Positions 52,796 through 61,807 of a DNA stretch of 64,000 nucleotides are shown one piece after another (within the stretch, counting starts at the first letter, position 1; the number at the start of each line of letters is the position of its first letter). The stretch comes from Mycolicibacterium setense (GTDB taxonomy: Bacteria; Actinomycetota; Actinomycetes; Mycobacteriales; Mycobacteriaceae), in the NCBI RefSeq assembly GCF_000805385.1, contig NZ_JTJW01000008.1, forward strand, positions 558,001-622,000. Reading direction: 5' to 3'. The position numbers were made by a program, and so were the translations under genes. The notes beneath the pieces were generated by a model. That model made no database searches. It was not told where the DNA came from and worked only from the letters and a program-made list of their open reading frames with translations.

Positions 52796-54361
52796 TTACC
52801 GTGCGGCCTCCAGCTGTCGCCGGACCTCGAGTCTCCTGAGCTTTCCCGACGACGTGCGTGGCAACGATCCGGGCGACATCAGTACGACGTCGGCAGGGGT
52901 GACACCGCAGACCGACACGATCCGCCGGATCACGGCGCTGCGGGTGGTGTCCTGCTCGGTGCCGACGAACTCCGCGGCCACCAGCAACCGCGATTGTGCG
53001 GCGCCGGATTCCGTGCCCACCGCCACCACCGCTCCTTCACGGACGCCTTCCACCTCGCCGACGACCTGCTCGATCTCGGTGGGGAAAATATTGCGTCCGG
53101 CGATCGTGATCATCTCTTTGGACCGCCCGCAGATCACCAGTGCACCGTCGATGAGGTAGCCGATGTCGCCGGTCGGGAACCACTGCCCGATGCTGCCCGC
53201 GTCGACGGGGGCATGTCCCAGGTAGGACGTCATCATCGACGAACCACGGATCTCGACTTCGCCGGTTTCGCCGGTCTCGTCGTGCGGGGACGGGACGATG
53301 CGAATCTCCATGCCCGGCACAGGACGACCGAGCAGCGCATAGCGCCGGCCCGTGTCCGCCGCGTCCGGAATGTCGATGCGGAGGCCTTCCCCGGGCGCGG
53401 GGATGGTCACCGCGCACGTCGACTCGGCCATCCCGTACGAGGGCGCCATCGCCGCTGCGTCGAAGCCGAACCTGCTCATGCCGGTGGCGAAGCGGTCGAC
53501 ACCGGCACAGTCGACGGGTTCACCTCCGTTGATCGCGATCCGCACCGCGCCGAGGTCGACATCGGAGACGCGGTTGGCGAATCGGCCGAGCACCGAGTAA
53601 CCGAAATTGGGTCCGGCGGTGAAGGTCGCCGAAGATTCGGAGAGCCACTCGGCCCAGCGCAGCGGCGCTGCCGAGAAGGCACCCGTGGGCGCCAGCCACA
53701 GCGGCATACCGGACATTGTCGACGCCAACACCATCGCCAGACCCATGTCGTGATAGATCGGCAACCATGTGCAGCCGACATCGTTGCGGCTCAGGGACAA
53801 TCGCTGGGTGACGGCCAGAAGGTTGTTCAGCACAGCCTCCGGCGCCAACATTGCCGTACGCGGCGAGCCGGTGGATCCGGCTGTGCCCTGCAGGATGGCC
53901 ACGTCGGCGCTGTCGGGATAACGCAGCTGCGTGGACGTGGAAGTGCGTGCGGCATCAGCGATGTCGCACACCGCCAGCGAGGAGCCGGCGTCCCGAAGCA
54001 GCTGCAGGGTGGCGCCGTAGCTGAACACCGTGGTCACGCCGATGCTGCTGAACCGCGACAACGTCGCGTGCGCCCACTCCGACGGTTCGGCGCCGCGCTG
54101 GGGACGCGGAAGGATCGACACCCCGGCGCCGGCCAGCCACGAACCCTGGATGGCGGCAATCATTTCCAGTGTCGGCTCGCCCACCAGGCCGACAGCGCCA
54201 GGCTGGTCCCGGCTCAGCAGGTAGGCCGCGATGCTCTCGGCGATGCCGTGTACCTCGGGCCAGGGGCGATGCTGCCAAGTATCGGTGTCGCGATCCAACA
54301 CCACCAGGTCGTGCGGTGAACCGACCATCGCCTCCCGCAGGGCGCCTGCGAGGGGATTCAT
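52796..54361 (-). CDS. mbtM: Fatty acyl-AMP ligase for mycobactin (MbtM/FadD33-like)
   Basis: 521 residues. Adenylation motifs are GTAGSTGSPR (a variant of the P-loop), the AESTCAVT region, FPTGDIGYL and the final TSSGKLRR with the catalytic Lys. Relatives load a fatty acid as acyl-AMP onto the carrier protein MbtL. The start ATG 54361 is fixed by an ATGA overlap with mbtL; the frame continues upstream without need. mbtK lies just upstream of mbtL, confirming the mbt-2 identity. The ACP dehydrogenase gene mbtN is not beside it. Confidence 0.88.
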   Translation of the reverse strand: MNPLAGALREAMVGSPHDLVVLDRDTDTWQHRPWPEVHGIAESIAAYLLSRDQPGAVGLVGEPTLEMIAAIQGSWLAGAGVSILPRPQRGAEPSEWAHATLSRFSSIGVTTVFSYGATLQLLRDAGSSLAVCDIADAARTSTSTQLRYPDSADVAILQGTAGSTGSPRTAMLAPEAVLNNLLAVTQRLSLSRNDVGCTWLPIYHDMGLAMVLASTMSGMPLWLAPTGAFSAAPLRWAEWLSESSATFTAGPNFGYSVLGRFANRVSDVDLGAVRIAINGGEPVDCAGVDRFATGMSRFGFDAAAMAPSYGMAESTCAVTIPAPGEGLRIDIPDAADTGRRYALLGRPVPGMEIRIVPSPHDETGETGEVEIRGSSMMTSYLGHAPVDAGSIGQWFPTGDIGYLIDGALVICGRSKEMITIAGRNIFPTEIEQVVGEVEGVREGAVVAVGTESGAAQSRLLVAAEFVGTEQDTTRSAVIRRIVSVCGVTPADVVLMSPGSLPRTSSGKLRRLEVRRQLEAAR

Positions 54362-54621
54362 GATGCGCTCCTGTGGTCGATCACCGACTGTAGGTCTCCC
54401 ACGGTGCGGCAGCTGATCAGATCTTCCTCGCTGAGCTGGACACCGAACTTCTCCTCGATCGTCACCAGTCCCACGGCGAACGACACCGAATCCATCCCGA
54501 GGTCGTCGACGAGACGTGTACTGGTACTGAGTGACTGACATGGAAGTTCGAGATCGTCACGCAGGATGGAGACCAGCCCGTCGCTCACAGCGGGCGATGT
54601 GGATGAATCGGTAGCGGTCAT
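54358..54621 (-). CDS. mbtL: Acyl carrier protein for mycobactin
   Basis: 87 residues from ATG 54621. The phosphopantetheine Ser lies in GMDSVSF, preceded by STRLVDDL as in ACPs. It holds the fatty acyl chain that MbtK transfers to lysine of mycobactin. It overlaps mbtM by four bases. An AGGTGAGGCT half-site for IdeR is found in the spacer upstream, but the other half is poor. Confidence 0.88.
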   Translation of the reverse strand: MTATDSSTSPAVSDGLVSILRDDLELPCQSLSTSTRLVDDLGMDSVSFAVGLVTIEEKFGVQLSEEDLISCRTVGDLQSVIDHRSAS

Positions 54622-54732
54622 ATGTGAATACCCGGCTGGTCGATGAGACCCAGCCTCACCTTTCGTTTCCGGTACAGGATCGATTGATTGCATTGGAACC
54701 GGCTGCCGGACAGCCGGTTTGGCTGACTGAAC

Positions 54733-55410
54733 TCAGTTCATCCATTTCCGGGCGGTATCCCGGTCGAGTTGGTAGAGCGCCATCCGGCGGTTGGACATCT
54801 CGTGCTCGCCGAGGAAGCGGCAGCCGGCGAACTCACACAACCCACGCACCGTGGTGTTGCGATGGTCGGGGTCGAACATGATCCGCTGACAGTCGGGATC
54901 GGCGGTCAGCACACTGGCGACGATCTTGGGCAGAAGCATCGGGCCGAGTCCGCGGTTGACCAACTCCTCGTCGGCGATCGCCCCGTGCAGGCCAAGATCG
55001 TGCGGCTCACTGTCGTACCGATCGGCGATGGAATCTTTGGCCGCTCGGTATATTTCGAGGTATCCGCGATCCACGCCGGCGATGCTGAGCACGAGCGGCA
55101 GTGAATAGTCACCTTCAACCTGGGCTTTCAGGTGCTTCCGCCAGCGCTCGACCGGCCAGTCGTATTCCCAGGTCTCAGCGAGGTGCGGTCGATTCATCCA
55201 CTCGGCTATCAGCGGAGCGTCCTGGTCGGTGGCCACCCGAATCTTGCTCGGCCGCATCAGTTGTGGAACTGGAGGTCCCGGGGTACGCCGCACAGCCTCG
55301 GATACATTCTTGAGTTCCCGTGGGAGCACCGGGTACACCGTCGAATAGTTGTCCTGCCGCGACACAGTTTCGGCCATGGAGCCGTCCACCCCCGTTGGTG
55401 CGTTGGTCAC
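54733..55410 (-). CDS. mbtK: Lysine N6-acyltransferase for mycobactin (GNAT fold)
   Basis: 225 residues. IucB/MbtK-type acetyltransferase fold, with the WMNRPHLAETWEYDWP segment and the C-terminal HRNTTVRGLCEFAGCRFLGEHEM, where the conserved His and Asn-Thr-Thr form part of the active site. It adds the acyl chain to the N6-position of lysine in mycobactin. GTG 55410 follows an AGGAG closely; ATG 55377 is an alternative. An IdeR box lies 155 bases upstream. It is the first gene of mbtK-mbtL-mbtM on this strand, unlike M. tuberculosis, where mbtK faces the other way. Confidence 0.88.
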   Translation of the reverse strand: MTNAPTGVDGSMAETVSRQDNYSTVYPVLPRELKNVSEAVRRTPGPPVPQLMRPSKIRVATDQDAPLIAEWMNRPHLAETWEYDWPVERWRKHLKAQVEGDYSLPLVLSIAGVDRGYLEIYRAAKDSIADRYDSEPHDLGLHGAIADEELVNRGLGPMLLPKIVASVLTADPDCQRIMFDPDHRNTTVRGLCEFAGCRFLGEHEMSNRRMALYQLDRDTARKWMN

Positions 55411-55943
55411 GTCTCCTGCCGCAATCGAGCAAGCACGTCACCAGTTGTGCTGTGCCGCAGCAGTTCATCACACGTCAAATGCCCATCCCCCTGTCTCCGG
55501 CGCAGGTCGGGGGCGCCACCTACGTGTGTGCGCCACGCTCAGACCCGCCGCCTCCTTAGACCAGCGAGGGGAGCCTAACCAAAACTATTTCGATGATGGG
55601 GCCTTCCTTTCGGCACCCGCGGCCCGTCATCCGGAGCCCACAGCGCCCGTCAATATTCCGCGCGATCCTCGAAACTCCAGTACAACAGTACTTTTCACAC
55701 CTCCGACAATATAACGGCGGGTTTCGGCCGGTCATCCTTTCTCGGCGTCGTCGGCTAATACCTCGATGATCTGCGCGGGATGATTGTGGTCGTCTTTCTC
55801 CACCGCTGTCCCATCACAGCGATGGTGGCCAATGTTTCACGCGGTCCGGTCACGTTGGCCGCGCGAAAGCCACGGATCTCGGTCTCTCCCCGTTGGCAAC
55901 CCGAACCTTGTCGACGGCTGTGCCCTTCCAGAGCTTCCGCGTG
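55411..55943. other. Control region of the mbt locus, and prpC downstream flank
   Basis: 533 bases between prpC and mbtK. It holds the IdeR box (55565-55583), an AGTAC/GTACT repeat with a 4-base spacer (55679-55692), and an AT-rich stretch at about 55690-55720. No complete gene is present. A short frame at 55732-55803 (minus) with its upstream flank hints at decayed coding sequence, but I cannot name a family. Confidence 0.5.
55565..55583. promoter_or_regulatory. Predicted IdeR box for mbtK
   Basis: CGAGGGGAGCCTAACCAAA matches the 19-base IdeR consensus TTAGGTTAGCCTAACCTAA at 14 positions, with the central AGCCTAACC intact. IdeR with iron would repress mbtKLM here. It lies 155 bases upstream of the mbtK start. 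Confidence 0.75.
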
Positions 55944-57080
55944 CTAGGTGAGGGCCCTTTGCGGCTGTCCGCTGTAGTCACTGAGCGGCCGGATGAGCGC
56001 GTTGGACGCCGCCTGCTCCATGATGTGTGCGGTCCATCCGGTGATCCGGCTCATCACGAAGAGGGGTGTGAAATATGGAATGTCGAACCCCATCAGGTAG
56101 TAGGCCGGCCCGGTCGGGAAGTCCAGGTTCGGCTTGATCTTGGTGGCCGCGAACATCGCGCTCTCCAGCACGTCGTAGATGTCCAGCCACTGCTGTCCAT
56201 CGCGCACTGCCGCAATCTGTTGCAGAGCGGCCTTCATGGTGGGCACGCGGGAGTCACCGTCCTTGTAGACCCGGTGGCCGAAACCCATCACCTTGTCCTT
56301 GCGGGACAGCTTGCCGTGCAGCCATTCCGCAGCTCGGTCGGCCGAGCCGATCTCGAGCATGTCGTGCATCACCGCCTCATTGGCACCGCCGTGCAGCGCC
56401 CCCTTCAACGCACCGATGGCGGCCGTGACCGCGCTGTAGATGTCGGACTGCGTCGAGGTGACCACCCGCGCGGCGAAAGTGGACGCGTTGAAGCTGTGCT
56501 CGGCGTAGAGCACCATCGACTGCTCGAAAGCGTTGACGATCACCGGGTCCGGCACCTCACCGAAGCACATGTTGAGGAAGTTCTCCGAGTAGCCCATGTG
56601 GCTGTGCGGGGCGATCGGTTCCAGTCCGCGCCGTCTGCGCATGTCGGCAGCGACAATGGTCGGGAGAACCGCGAACATCCGCAGTGACTTGGCGAAGTTG
56701 GCTGCGGGACTGCTGTCGTCCTCCTCCGGGTCCTCGGCGCCCAGATAGCTGATCGCTGTGCGGACCACATCCATCGGATGGCAGTTGTCCGGCAGCTTGG
56801 CCAGCAGCGACTGCATCGAGCGGTCGATCCGGCGGGAGGCCCGCTCGCGCTGGGTGAAAAGGGCCAGCTCCTGGTCGGTGGGTAATTCGCTGTGCCACAA
56901 CAGGTACGCGACCTGCTCGAAACTGCAGTGCGCGGCCAGATCCTGGACCGGGTAGCCGCGGTAGGTCAGAGTGTTGGTCTCGGGCACCACCTTGGAGATG
57001 GCGGTGGTGTCGACCACCACGCCGGCCAGACCTTTGTGGATCTTGGGCGGATCAAAGGTGCCGTTCGAGGTAACGGTCAT
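55944..57080 (-). CDS. prpC: 2-methylcitrate synthase
   Basis: 378 residues. The citrate synthase catalytic His, His and Asp are in LHGGANE, GFGHRVYKDGDSR and PNLDF. The association with prpB and prpD identifies it as methylcitrate synthase, which joins propionyl-CoA with oxaloacetate, though such enzymes also make citrate. The ATG overlaps the prpB stop by four bases. It is the last gene of the operon. Confidence 0.93.
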   Translation of the reverse strand: MTVTSNGTFDPPKIHKGLAGVVVDTTAISKVVPETNTLTYRGYPVQDLAAHCSFEQVAYLLWHSELPTDQELALFTQRERASRRIDRSMQSLLAKLPDNCHPMDVVRTAISYLGAEDPEEDDSSPAANFAKSLRMFAVLPTIVAADMRRRRGLEPIAPHSHMGYSENFLNMCFGEVPDPVIVNAFEQSMVLYAEHSFNASTFAARVVTSTQSDIYSAVTAAIGALKGALHGGANEAVMHDMLEIGSADRAAEWLHGKLSRKDKVMGFGHRVYKDGDSRVPTMKAALQQIAAVRDGQQWLDIYDVLESAMFAATKIKPNLDFPTGPAYYLMGFDIPYFTPLFVMSRITGWTAHIMEQAASNALIRPLSDYSGQPQRALT

Positions 57081-57994
57081 CGTGTCGCCCCCTGCAGCGA
57101 GAAATTGTAGATATCCGAGTCGAACTGGTTGTAGTCGTTGTAACGCAGGAGCTCGTAGAGTCGGCTCCGGTGTTGCATCTGATCGAGCAGTCCGGATTGT
57201 GTTCCTGCCGAGGACATCTCACGCAGACCGACCTCGACCGCGTGCATGGCCAACCGCAGCGTGGTGACCGGGTAGATGACGATGTTGTAGCCAATCGCGG
57301 ACAGCTGTTCCGCAGTGAGCAGCTCGGACTTTCCGAACTCGGTCATGTTCGCCAACAGAGGCACATCGACCGCCTCGCGGAACTGCTCGAACTCCGCAGG
57401 GGTGTGCAGCGCCTCGGTGAAGATCACGTCGGCACCGGCGTCGGCGTAGGCCTTGGCCCGGTCGATCGCCGCGGAGATCCCTTCGATCCCCGCAGCATCG
57501 GTACGGGCGCAGATGATGAAGTTCGGATCTCGGCGCGCGGTGACGGCCGCCCGCAGCCGCTTGACCATCTCGGCGGTCTCCACGACCGCCTTGCCGTCGA
57601 GATGCCCACACCGCTTGGGATTCACCTGATCCTCCAGGTGCAATCCGGCCAGGCCGGCGTCTTCGAGGAGCGTCACGGTCCGGCCCGCGCTCATCGGCTC
57701 GCCGAACCCGGTGTCGGCATCGATCAACGTGGGAAGATCTGTGGCCGAGGCGATCTGCGCGCCACGCCCCGCCACCTCGGTCAGCGTGGTCAACCCGATA
57801 TCCGGCAGACCCAGGTCCGCGGACAGGACCGCGCCAGAGACGTAGACGCCGTCGAAGCCGATCTCGGCAACGAGCTTGGCCACCAGCGGCGAGAACGCAC
57901 CGGGGAGGCGCAGGAGCCGGCCGGACTCCAGACCGCGGCGGAACCTCCGGCGCTTCTCAGCTGCGGAAGTGGCGGAGCCGAGCAACCCGGTCAC
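57077..57994 (-). CDS. prpB: Methylisocitrate lyase
   Basis: 305 residues of the isocitrate lyase/PEP mutase fold. The KRCGHLDGK loop carries the active Cys; DADTGFGEP binds Mg. It splits 2-methylisocitrate into pyruvate and succinate. M. tuberculosis lacks prpB and uses isocitrate lyase instead, so its presence places this organism among the other mycobacteria. GTG 57994 overlaps the prpD stop. Confidence 0.93.
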   Translation of the reverse strand: MTGLLGSATSAAEKRRRFRRGLESGRLLRLPGAFSPLVAKLVAEIGFDGVYVSGAVLSADLGLPDIGLTTLTEVAGRGAQIASATDLPTLIDADTGFGEPMSAGRTVTLLEDAGLAGLHLEDQVNPKRCGHLDGKAVVETAEMVKRLRAAVTARRDPNFIICARTDAAGIEGISAAIDRAKAYADAGADVIFTEALHTPAEFEQFREAVDVPLLANMTEFGKSELLTAEQLSAIGYNIVIYPVTTLRLAMHAVEVGLREMSSAGTQSGLLDQMQHRSRLYELLRYNDYNQFDSDIYNFSLQGATR

Positions 57995-59496
57995 CTGAAT
58001 ATCCCCGAGGGAACCGTGGGCGCCTTCTCCAACACCCTCGGATCGACCCGTACGTTAAGTGCACCCAGCGCGCCCGATCTGGTAGCCGAAACGTTCTCGA
58101 CCGCACTCAGGAACCGTTGCTGCTCTTCGGCTTCGACAACACCATCGGCCAATTCGGCGAACTTGGCGACGTACTGTTCACGTTCGAACGGCCGCGCCCC
58201 CAACGGGTGAGCGTCAGCGACGGCGAGTTCGTCGACGATCGTCTCACCGCTCTTGAGGGTGACGACGGCCCTGGCGCCGAACGCCTTCTCGGCCGGGTCG
58301 TTCGAGTGGTAACGCCGGGTCCACTCAGGATCCTCGACTGTGGAGATCTTGCGCCACAGCTCGATGGTGTCGGGCCGGTGCGCCCGCTCCGGCGCATAGG
58401 ACCGCTCGTGATGCCAGGTGCCGTCCTGCAACGCGACGGCGAAGATGTACATCACCGAGTGATCGAGGGTTTCGCGGGACGCGTCGGCGTCGAACTTCTG
58501 CGGGTCATTGGATCCGGTACCGATCACGACGTGGGTGTGGTTGCTGGTGTGCAGCACGATCGTGGCGATCTGATCCAGATCACCGATACGCTCGCGCATC
58601 CGGCGAGCCAGGTCGATCGGCGCCTGACTCTGGTACTCCGCCGAATGCTCCTTGGTGTAGGTGTCCAGGATGGCGCGCTTGGGTTCGCCCGGCCCGGGCA
58701 GCGGCACCTGGTAGGTGTGGTCCGGCCCGGACAACAACCAGGCGATCACCCCGTCCTCGCCTTCCCAGATCGGGGCCGGCGATTCCTCACCGCGCATCGC
58801 GCGGTCGACGGCTTCTATGGCCACCTTTCCGGCCCACGCCGGCGCGTAAGCCTTCCAGCTGGAGATCAGGCCCTTGCGCGACTGGCGGGTGGCGGTGGTC
58901 AAGTGAAGGGCCTGACCGATTGCGGCGTAAATGGTTTCGGGATCGAGCCGCAGCATGGTGCCCAAACCGGCGGCGACCGACGGTCCCAGGTGGGCGACAT
59001 GGTCGATCTTGTGCCGGTGCAGGCAGATTCCTTTGACCAGGTCCACCTGCACCTCGTAGGCGGTGGCGATGCCGCGGATCAGGTCGGCGCCGTTCACGCC
59101 GAGTTGCTGAGCAACGGCGACGAGTGCGGGGATGTTGTCGCCCGGGTGGGAGTATTCGGCAGCCAGGAAGGTGTCATGAAAGTCCAGTTCTCGAACCGCG
59201 ACACCGTTGGCCCAGGCCGCCCATTCGGGCGACACCGTGCCGTCGACACCGAACACGGCCGCACCTCGGGGTGTCTTGTGCGCGAGCGCCTGGGCACGGG
59301 CCACCGTCACCGGCCGGCGGATCACCGACGCGGCCGACACCGCGGCGTTGTCGATGATGCGGTTGATCACCATCGCCTCGGTCTCGGGCGGCACGGCTAC
59401 CGGGTCGGCGGCGATCTCGGCGATCTTCCATGCCAAGTGCTCGCTACGCGGGAAGTTCTCGGCGCTGCGCCGGGTTCTGACGTCATGTTCAAGCAT
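57991..59496 (-). CDS. prpD: 2-methylcitrate dehydratase
   Basis: 501 residues from ATG 59496 (GTG 59505 is possible). MmgE/PrpD family with the RELDFHDTFLAAEYSHPGDN segment, where conserved Asp and His residues lie, and HRHKIDHVAHLGPSVAAGLG. It dehydrates 2-methylcitrate to 2-methylaconitate. It is the first gene of prpDBC, all coupled by 4-base overlaps. The promoter faces prpR across 120 bases. Confidence 0.93.
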   Translation of the reverse strand: MLEHDVRTRRSAENFPRSEHLAWKIAEIAADPVAVPPETEAMVINRIIDNAAVSAASVIRRPVTVARAQALAHKTPRGAAVFGVDGTVSPEWAAWANGVAVRELDFHDTFLAAEYSHPGDNIPALVAVAQQLGVNGADLIRGIATAYEVQVDLVKGICLHRHKIDHVAHLGPSVAAGLGTMLRLDPETIYAAIGQALHLTTATRQSRKGLISSWKAYAPAWAGKVAIEAVDRAMRGEESPAPIWEGEDGVIAWLLSGPDHTYQVPLPGPGEPKRAILDTYTKEHSAEYQSQAPIDLARRMRERIGDLDQIATIVLHTSNHTHVVIGTGSNDPQKFDADASRETLDHSVMYIFAVALQDGTWHHERSYAPERAHRPDTIELWRKISTVEDPEWTRRYHSNDPAEKAFGARAVVTLKSGETIVDELAVADAHPLGARPFEREQYVAKFAELADGVVEAEEQQRFLSAVENVSATRSGALGALNVRVDPRVLEKAPTVPSGIFR

Positions 59497-59573
59497 GTTC
59501 CGCACGGTACGCAGCCTCGATCACCAGGGAAACCACCTGTAAATGCGTACTCTTGTGTCCTTTGCCGCCCCCT

Positions 59574-59581
59574 TTTGCGAA
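59574..59581. promoter_or_regulatory. Possible PrpR site between prpD and prpR
   Basis: TTTGCGAA differs by one base from the TTTGCAAA element reported for mycobacterial PrpR/RamB-type regulators. A second TTTGC (59561-59565) lies 13 bases away. Both are in the divergent promoter spacer. Confidence 0.5.
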
Positions 59582-59616
59582 TGTTGTGAAACCCGATCGG
59601 GGTAGCCTCGTCAGCG

Positions 59617-61023
59617 GTGACGAAGACATTCGCCGGCGCCCGTCTGCGACGGCTACGCGACGAGAGAGGCCTCACACAGGTCGCGCTGGCGCGTGCGCTG
59701 GGACTGTCGACGAGCTACGTCAACCAGCTCGAGAACGACCAGCGGCCGATCACGGTCCCGGTGTTGTTGGCCCTCTCCGATCGCTTCGACCTGCCGACCC
59801 AGTACTTCGCCCCCGATGCCGACGCGCGGCTGGTATCGGACCTGCGCGAAATACTGGCAGACGGTGCCACCACGGCCCAGATCGAAGAGCTTGTCGCCCG
59901 CATGCCAGAGGTCGGCCAGACCATGGTGAATATGCATCGCCGCCTGCACGATGCCACCGCCGAACTCGAGGCCGTGCACGGTCGGGCCAACCTGGACGCG
60001 CAGGCGGGTGCGCAGCAGCCCATGCCGTTCGAAGAGGTACGCGACTTCTTCTACGACCGCCGCAATTACGTCGACGCGCTCGACCGCGCCGCCGAGGACC
60101 TCTTCGCCCGTCACCGGTTACAAGTCGGCGGGCTCGACCGGCAACTGGCCGACCTGCTGTCTGCTGAGTTCGGCATCTCGGTGATCGTGGACAACGGAGA
60201 CATGCTGGAGCCCAGCGTGAAACGCCGGTATCTGCCCGAGGCCGGGACACTCTATGTCGCGCGGTGGCTGTTGCCTGGGCAGCGCGCGTTTCAGCTCGCC
60301 ACCCAGATCGCGTTGCTGATGCACTCCGAGTTGATCGGCACCATCGTCGCCACCGACGACCAATTGAGCGCAGAGGCAAGGGATGTGGCGCGCATCGGGC
60401 TGGCCAATTACTTCGCCGGCGCGCTGCTGCTGCCCTACCGGATGTTCTTGTCCGCTGCCGAAGAACTGCGGTACGACATCGATCAGCTGGCGCGCCGCTT
60501 CGAGGTGGGATTCGAGACCATCTGTCATCGGCTGTCCACGCTGCAACGGCCGGACGCCCGCGGAGTGCCGTTCATCTTCGTCCGGACCGACAGTGCGGGC
60601 AACATATCGAAGCGTCAGTCCGCCACGGCTTTTCACTTCTCCCGGATCGGCGGCAACTGCCCGCTGTGGGTGGTGCACCACGCATTCGCCCGGCCTGGCG
60701 AATTCCTGACTCAGGTGGCGCAGATGCCCGACGGCCGCAGCTACTTCTGGATCGCCAAGACGTCTGCGTCGACGCCCAGCCGGTACCTCGGGACCCCCAA
60801 GAGTTTCGCCATCGGACTCGGCTGCGATCTCAGCCACGCCGACAAGCTGGTGTATTCGGTCGGCATCGATCTGAGCGACCCGGAAGCCACCGTGCCCATC
60901 GGGGCGGGTTGCCGGATCTGCGACCGTCCGGTCTGCCCGCAACGCGCCTTCCCGTATGTGGGCAGACACGTCCACGTCGACCCGCGAACCAGCAGCAATC
61001 TTCCCTACTCCTCCACCGTTTGA
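59617..61023 (+). CDS. prpR: Short-chain acyl-CoA-responsive regulator PrpR (ScfR family)
   Basis: 468 residues from GTG 59617. An XRE-type helix-turn-helix (about 8-62) precedes a helical linker, an IrrE/ImmA-like domain (about 155-290) whose HExxH is not kept (LMHSELIG), and a C-terminal DUF2083 domain. A cluster of Cys432, Cys435 and Cys440 (CRICDRPVC) fits the iron-sulfur site reported, to my recollection, for M. tuberculosis PrpR, which also binds propionyl-CoA. It activates prpDBC. Divergent location to prpD matches. Confidence 0.93.
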   Translation: MTKTFAGARLRRLRDERGLTQVALARALGLSTSYVNQLENDQRPITVPVLLALSDRFDLPTQYFAPDADARLVSDLREILADGATTAQIEELVARMPEVGQTMVNMHRRLHDATAELEAVHGRANLDAQAGAQQPMPFEEVRDFFYDRRNYVDALDRAAEDLFARHRLQVGGLDRQLADLLSAEFGISVIVDNGDMLEPSVKRRYLPEAGTLYVARWLLPGQRAFQLATQIALLMHSELIGTIVATDDQLSAEARDVARIGLANYFAGALLLPYRMFLSAAEELRYDIDQLARRFEVGFETICHRLSTLQRPDARGVPFIFVRTDSAGNISKRQSATAFHFSRIGGNCPLWVVHHAFARPGEFLTQVAQMPDGRSYFWIAKTSASTPSRYLGTPKSFAIGLGCDLSHADKLVYSVGIDLSDPEATVPIGAGCRICDRPVCPQRAFPYVGRHVHVDPRTSSNLPYSSTV

Positions 61024-61098
61024 GCAGCGTTGCTGATGGTGGGGCGGCAACGCCGAGCAGATGTGCAATCCCCGAGGCCGATGCGGGAGAATGGCCCG

Positions 61099-61803
61099 GT
61101 GGACTGCGTGGTGGCACGGGAGGCGCTTTCGGCGCGCCTCGATGGGGAGCGTGAGCCGGTCCCCTCTGCGCGTGTCGACGAGCATCTGCGTGGTTGCCCG
61201 GACTGTGCCAGCTGGTACGAGAGGGCCGAAGTTCAAGCCCTGTACCTGCGAGATCTGGCGAACACCGCATTGATCGGCTCGGTGAACGGACGCCCCACCC
61301 GCAGCGCCACCGCGCTGGCCGGACTCGGACATTGGCTGCGCCGGCACCTTTTGACCATCGCGATCGTCGCCATCGGGGCGGCCCAGGTCGGTTTGGCGGT
61401 CGCGCAGGCAGCCGGCATCAATTTCGGAATGGTTGCCGCGCATCACGGATCGGCCAATGGAGCCCACTTGCTCAACGAGTCCACGGCCTGGTCGGCAGCG
61501 CTGGGACTCGCGACGATTGCCATGGCGTTCCGCCGGCGAATCGCGAGCGGTCTTGCCTGCGTGTTGGTGATCTACTGCGGATTCCTCGGCTATTACGTGG
61601 TGGCGGATGCGCTTGCGGGCCAGGTGACCCCAGTCCGTGTCCTGAGCCACGTCCCGGTGGTGTTGGCTGCGGTCGTGTCGATGTGGGCATCACGCCACAA
61701 GCGCCCGCACGACCCGGCACCGAGGACCCGTGGCGAGGATGACGAATCAGGTGCTGCGCCGGGCCGTCGCCACCTGCGCGCAGCCGACGACCCCGCCGCG
61801 TGA
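61099..61803 (+). CDS. Zinc-finger (zf-HC2) membrane protein, possible anti-sigma factor
   Basis: 234 residues from GTG 61099, with GGGAGA eight bases upstream; ATG 61081 is possible. The N-terminal HxxxCxxC motif (HLRGCPDC) is that of zf-HC2 anti-sigma factors. About four transmembrane helices follow (around 85-105, 130-150, 160-175, 190-205). The C-terminus is charged. No sigma factor gene is adjacent in the window. Its close neighbours are copper-type membrane proteins, so a link with metal or envelope stress is possible. Confidence 0.72.
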   Translation: MDCVVAREALSARLDGEREPVPSARVDEHLRGCPDCASWYERAEVQALYLRDLANTALIGSVNGRPTRSATALAGLGHWLRRHLLTIAIVAIGAAQVGLAVAQAAGINFGMVAAHHGSANGAHLLNESTAWSAALGLATIAMAFRRRIASGLACVLVIYCGFLGYYVVADALAGQVTPVRVLSHVPVVLAAVVSMWASRHKRPHDPAPRTRGEDDESGAAPGRRHLRAADDPAA

Positions 61804-61807
61804 GCCG

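Noticed and set aside
54652..54661. IdeR site directly before mbtL
   Set aside because: Only one half-site (AGGTGAGGCT on the minus strand) fits the consensus; the other half is poor, and mbtL is likely co-transcribed with mbtK.
55732..55940. Decayed coding remnant after prpC
   Set aside because: Fragments in shifting frames look protein-like, but no family is recognisable and no frame is longer than a few dozen codons.
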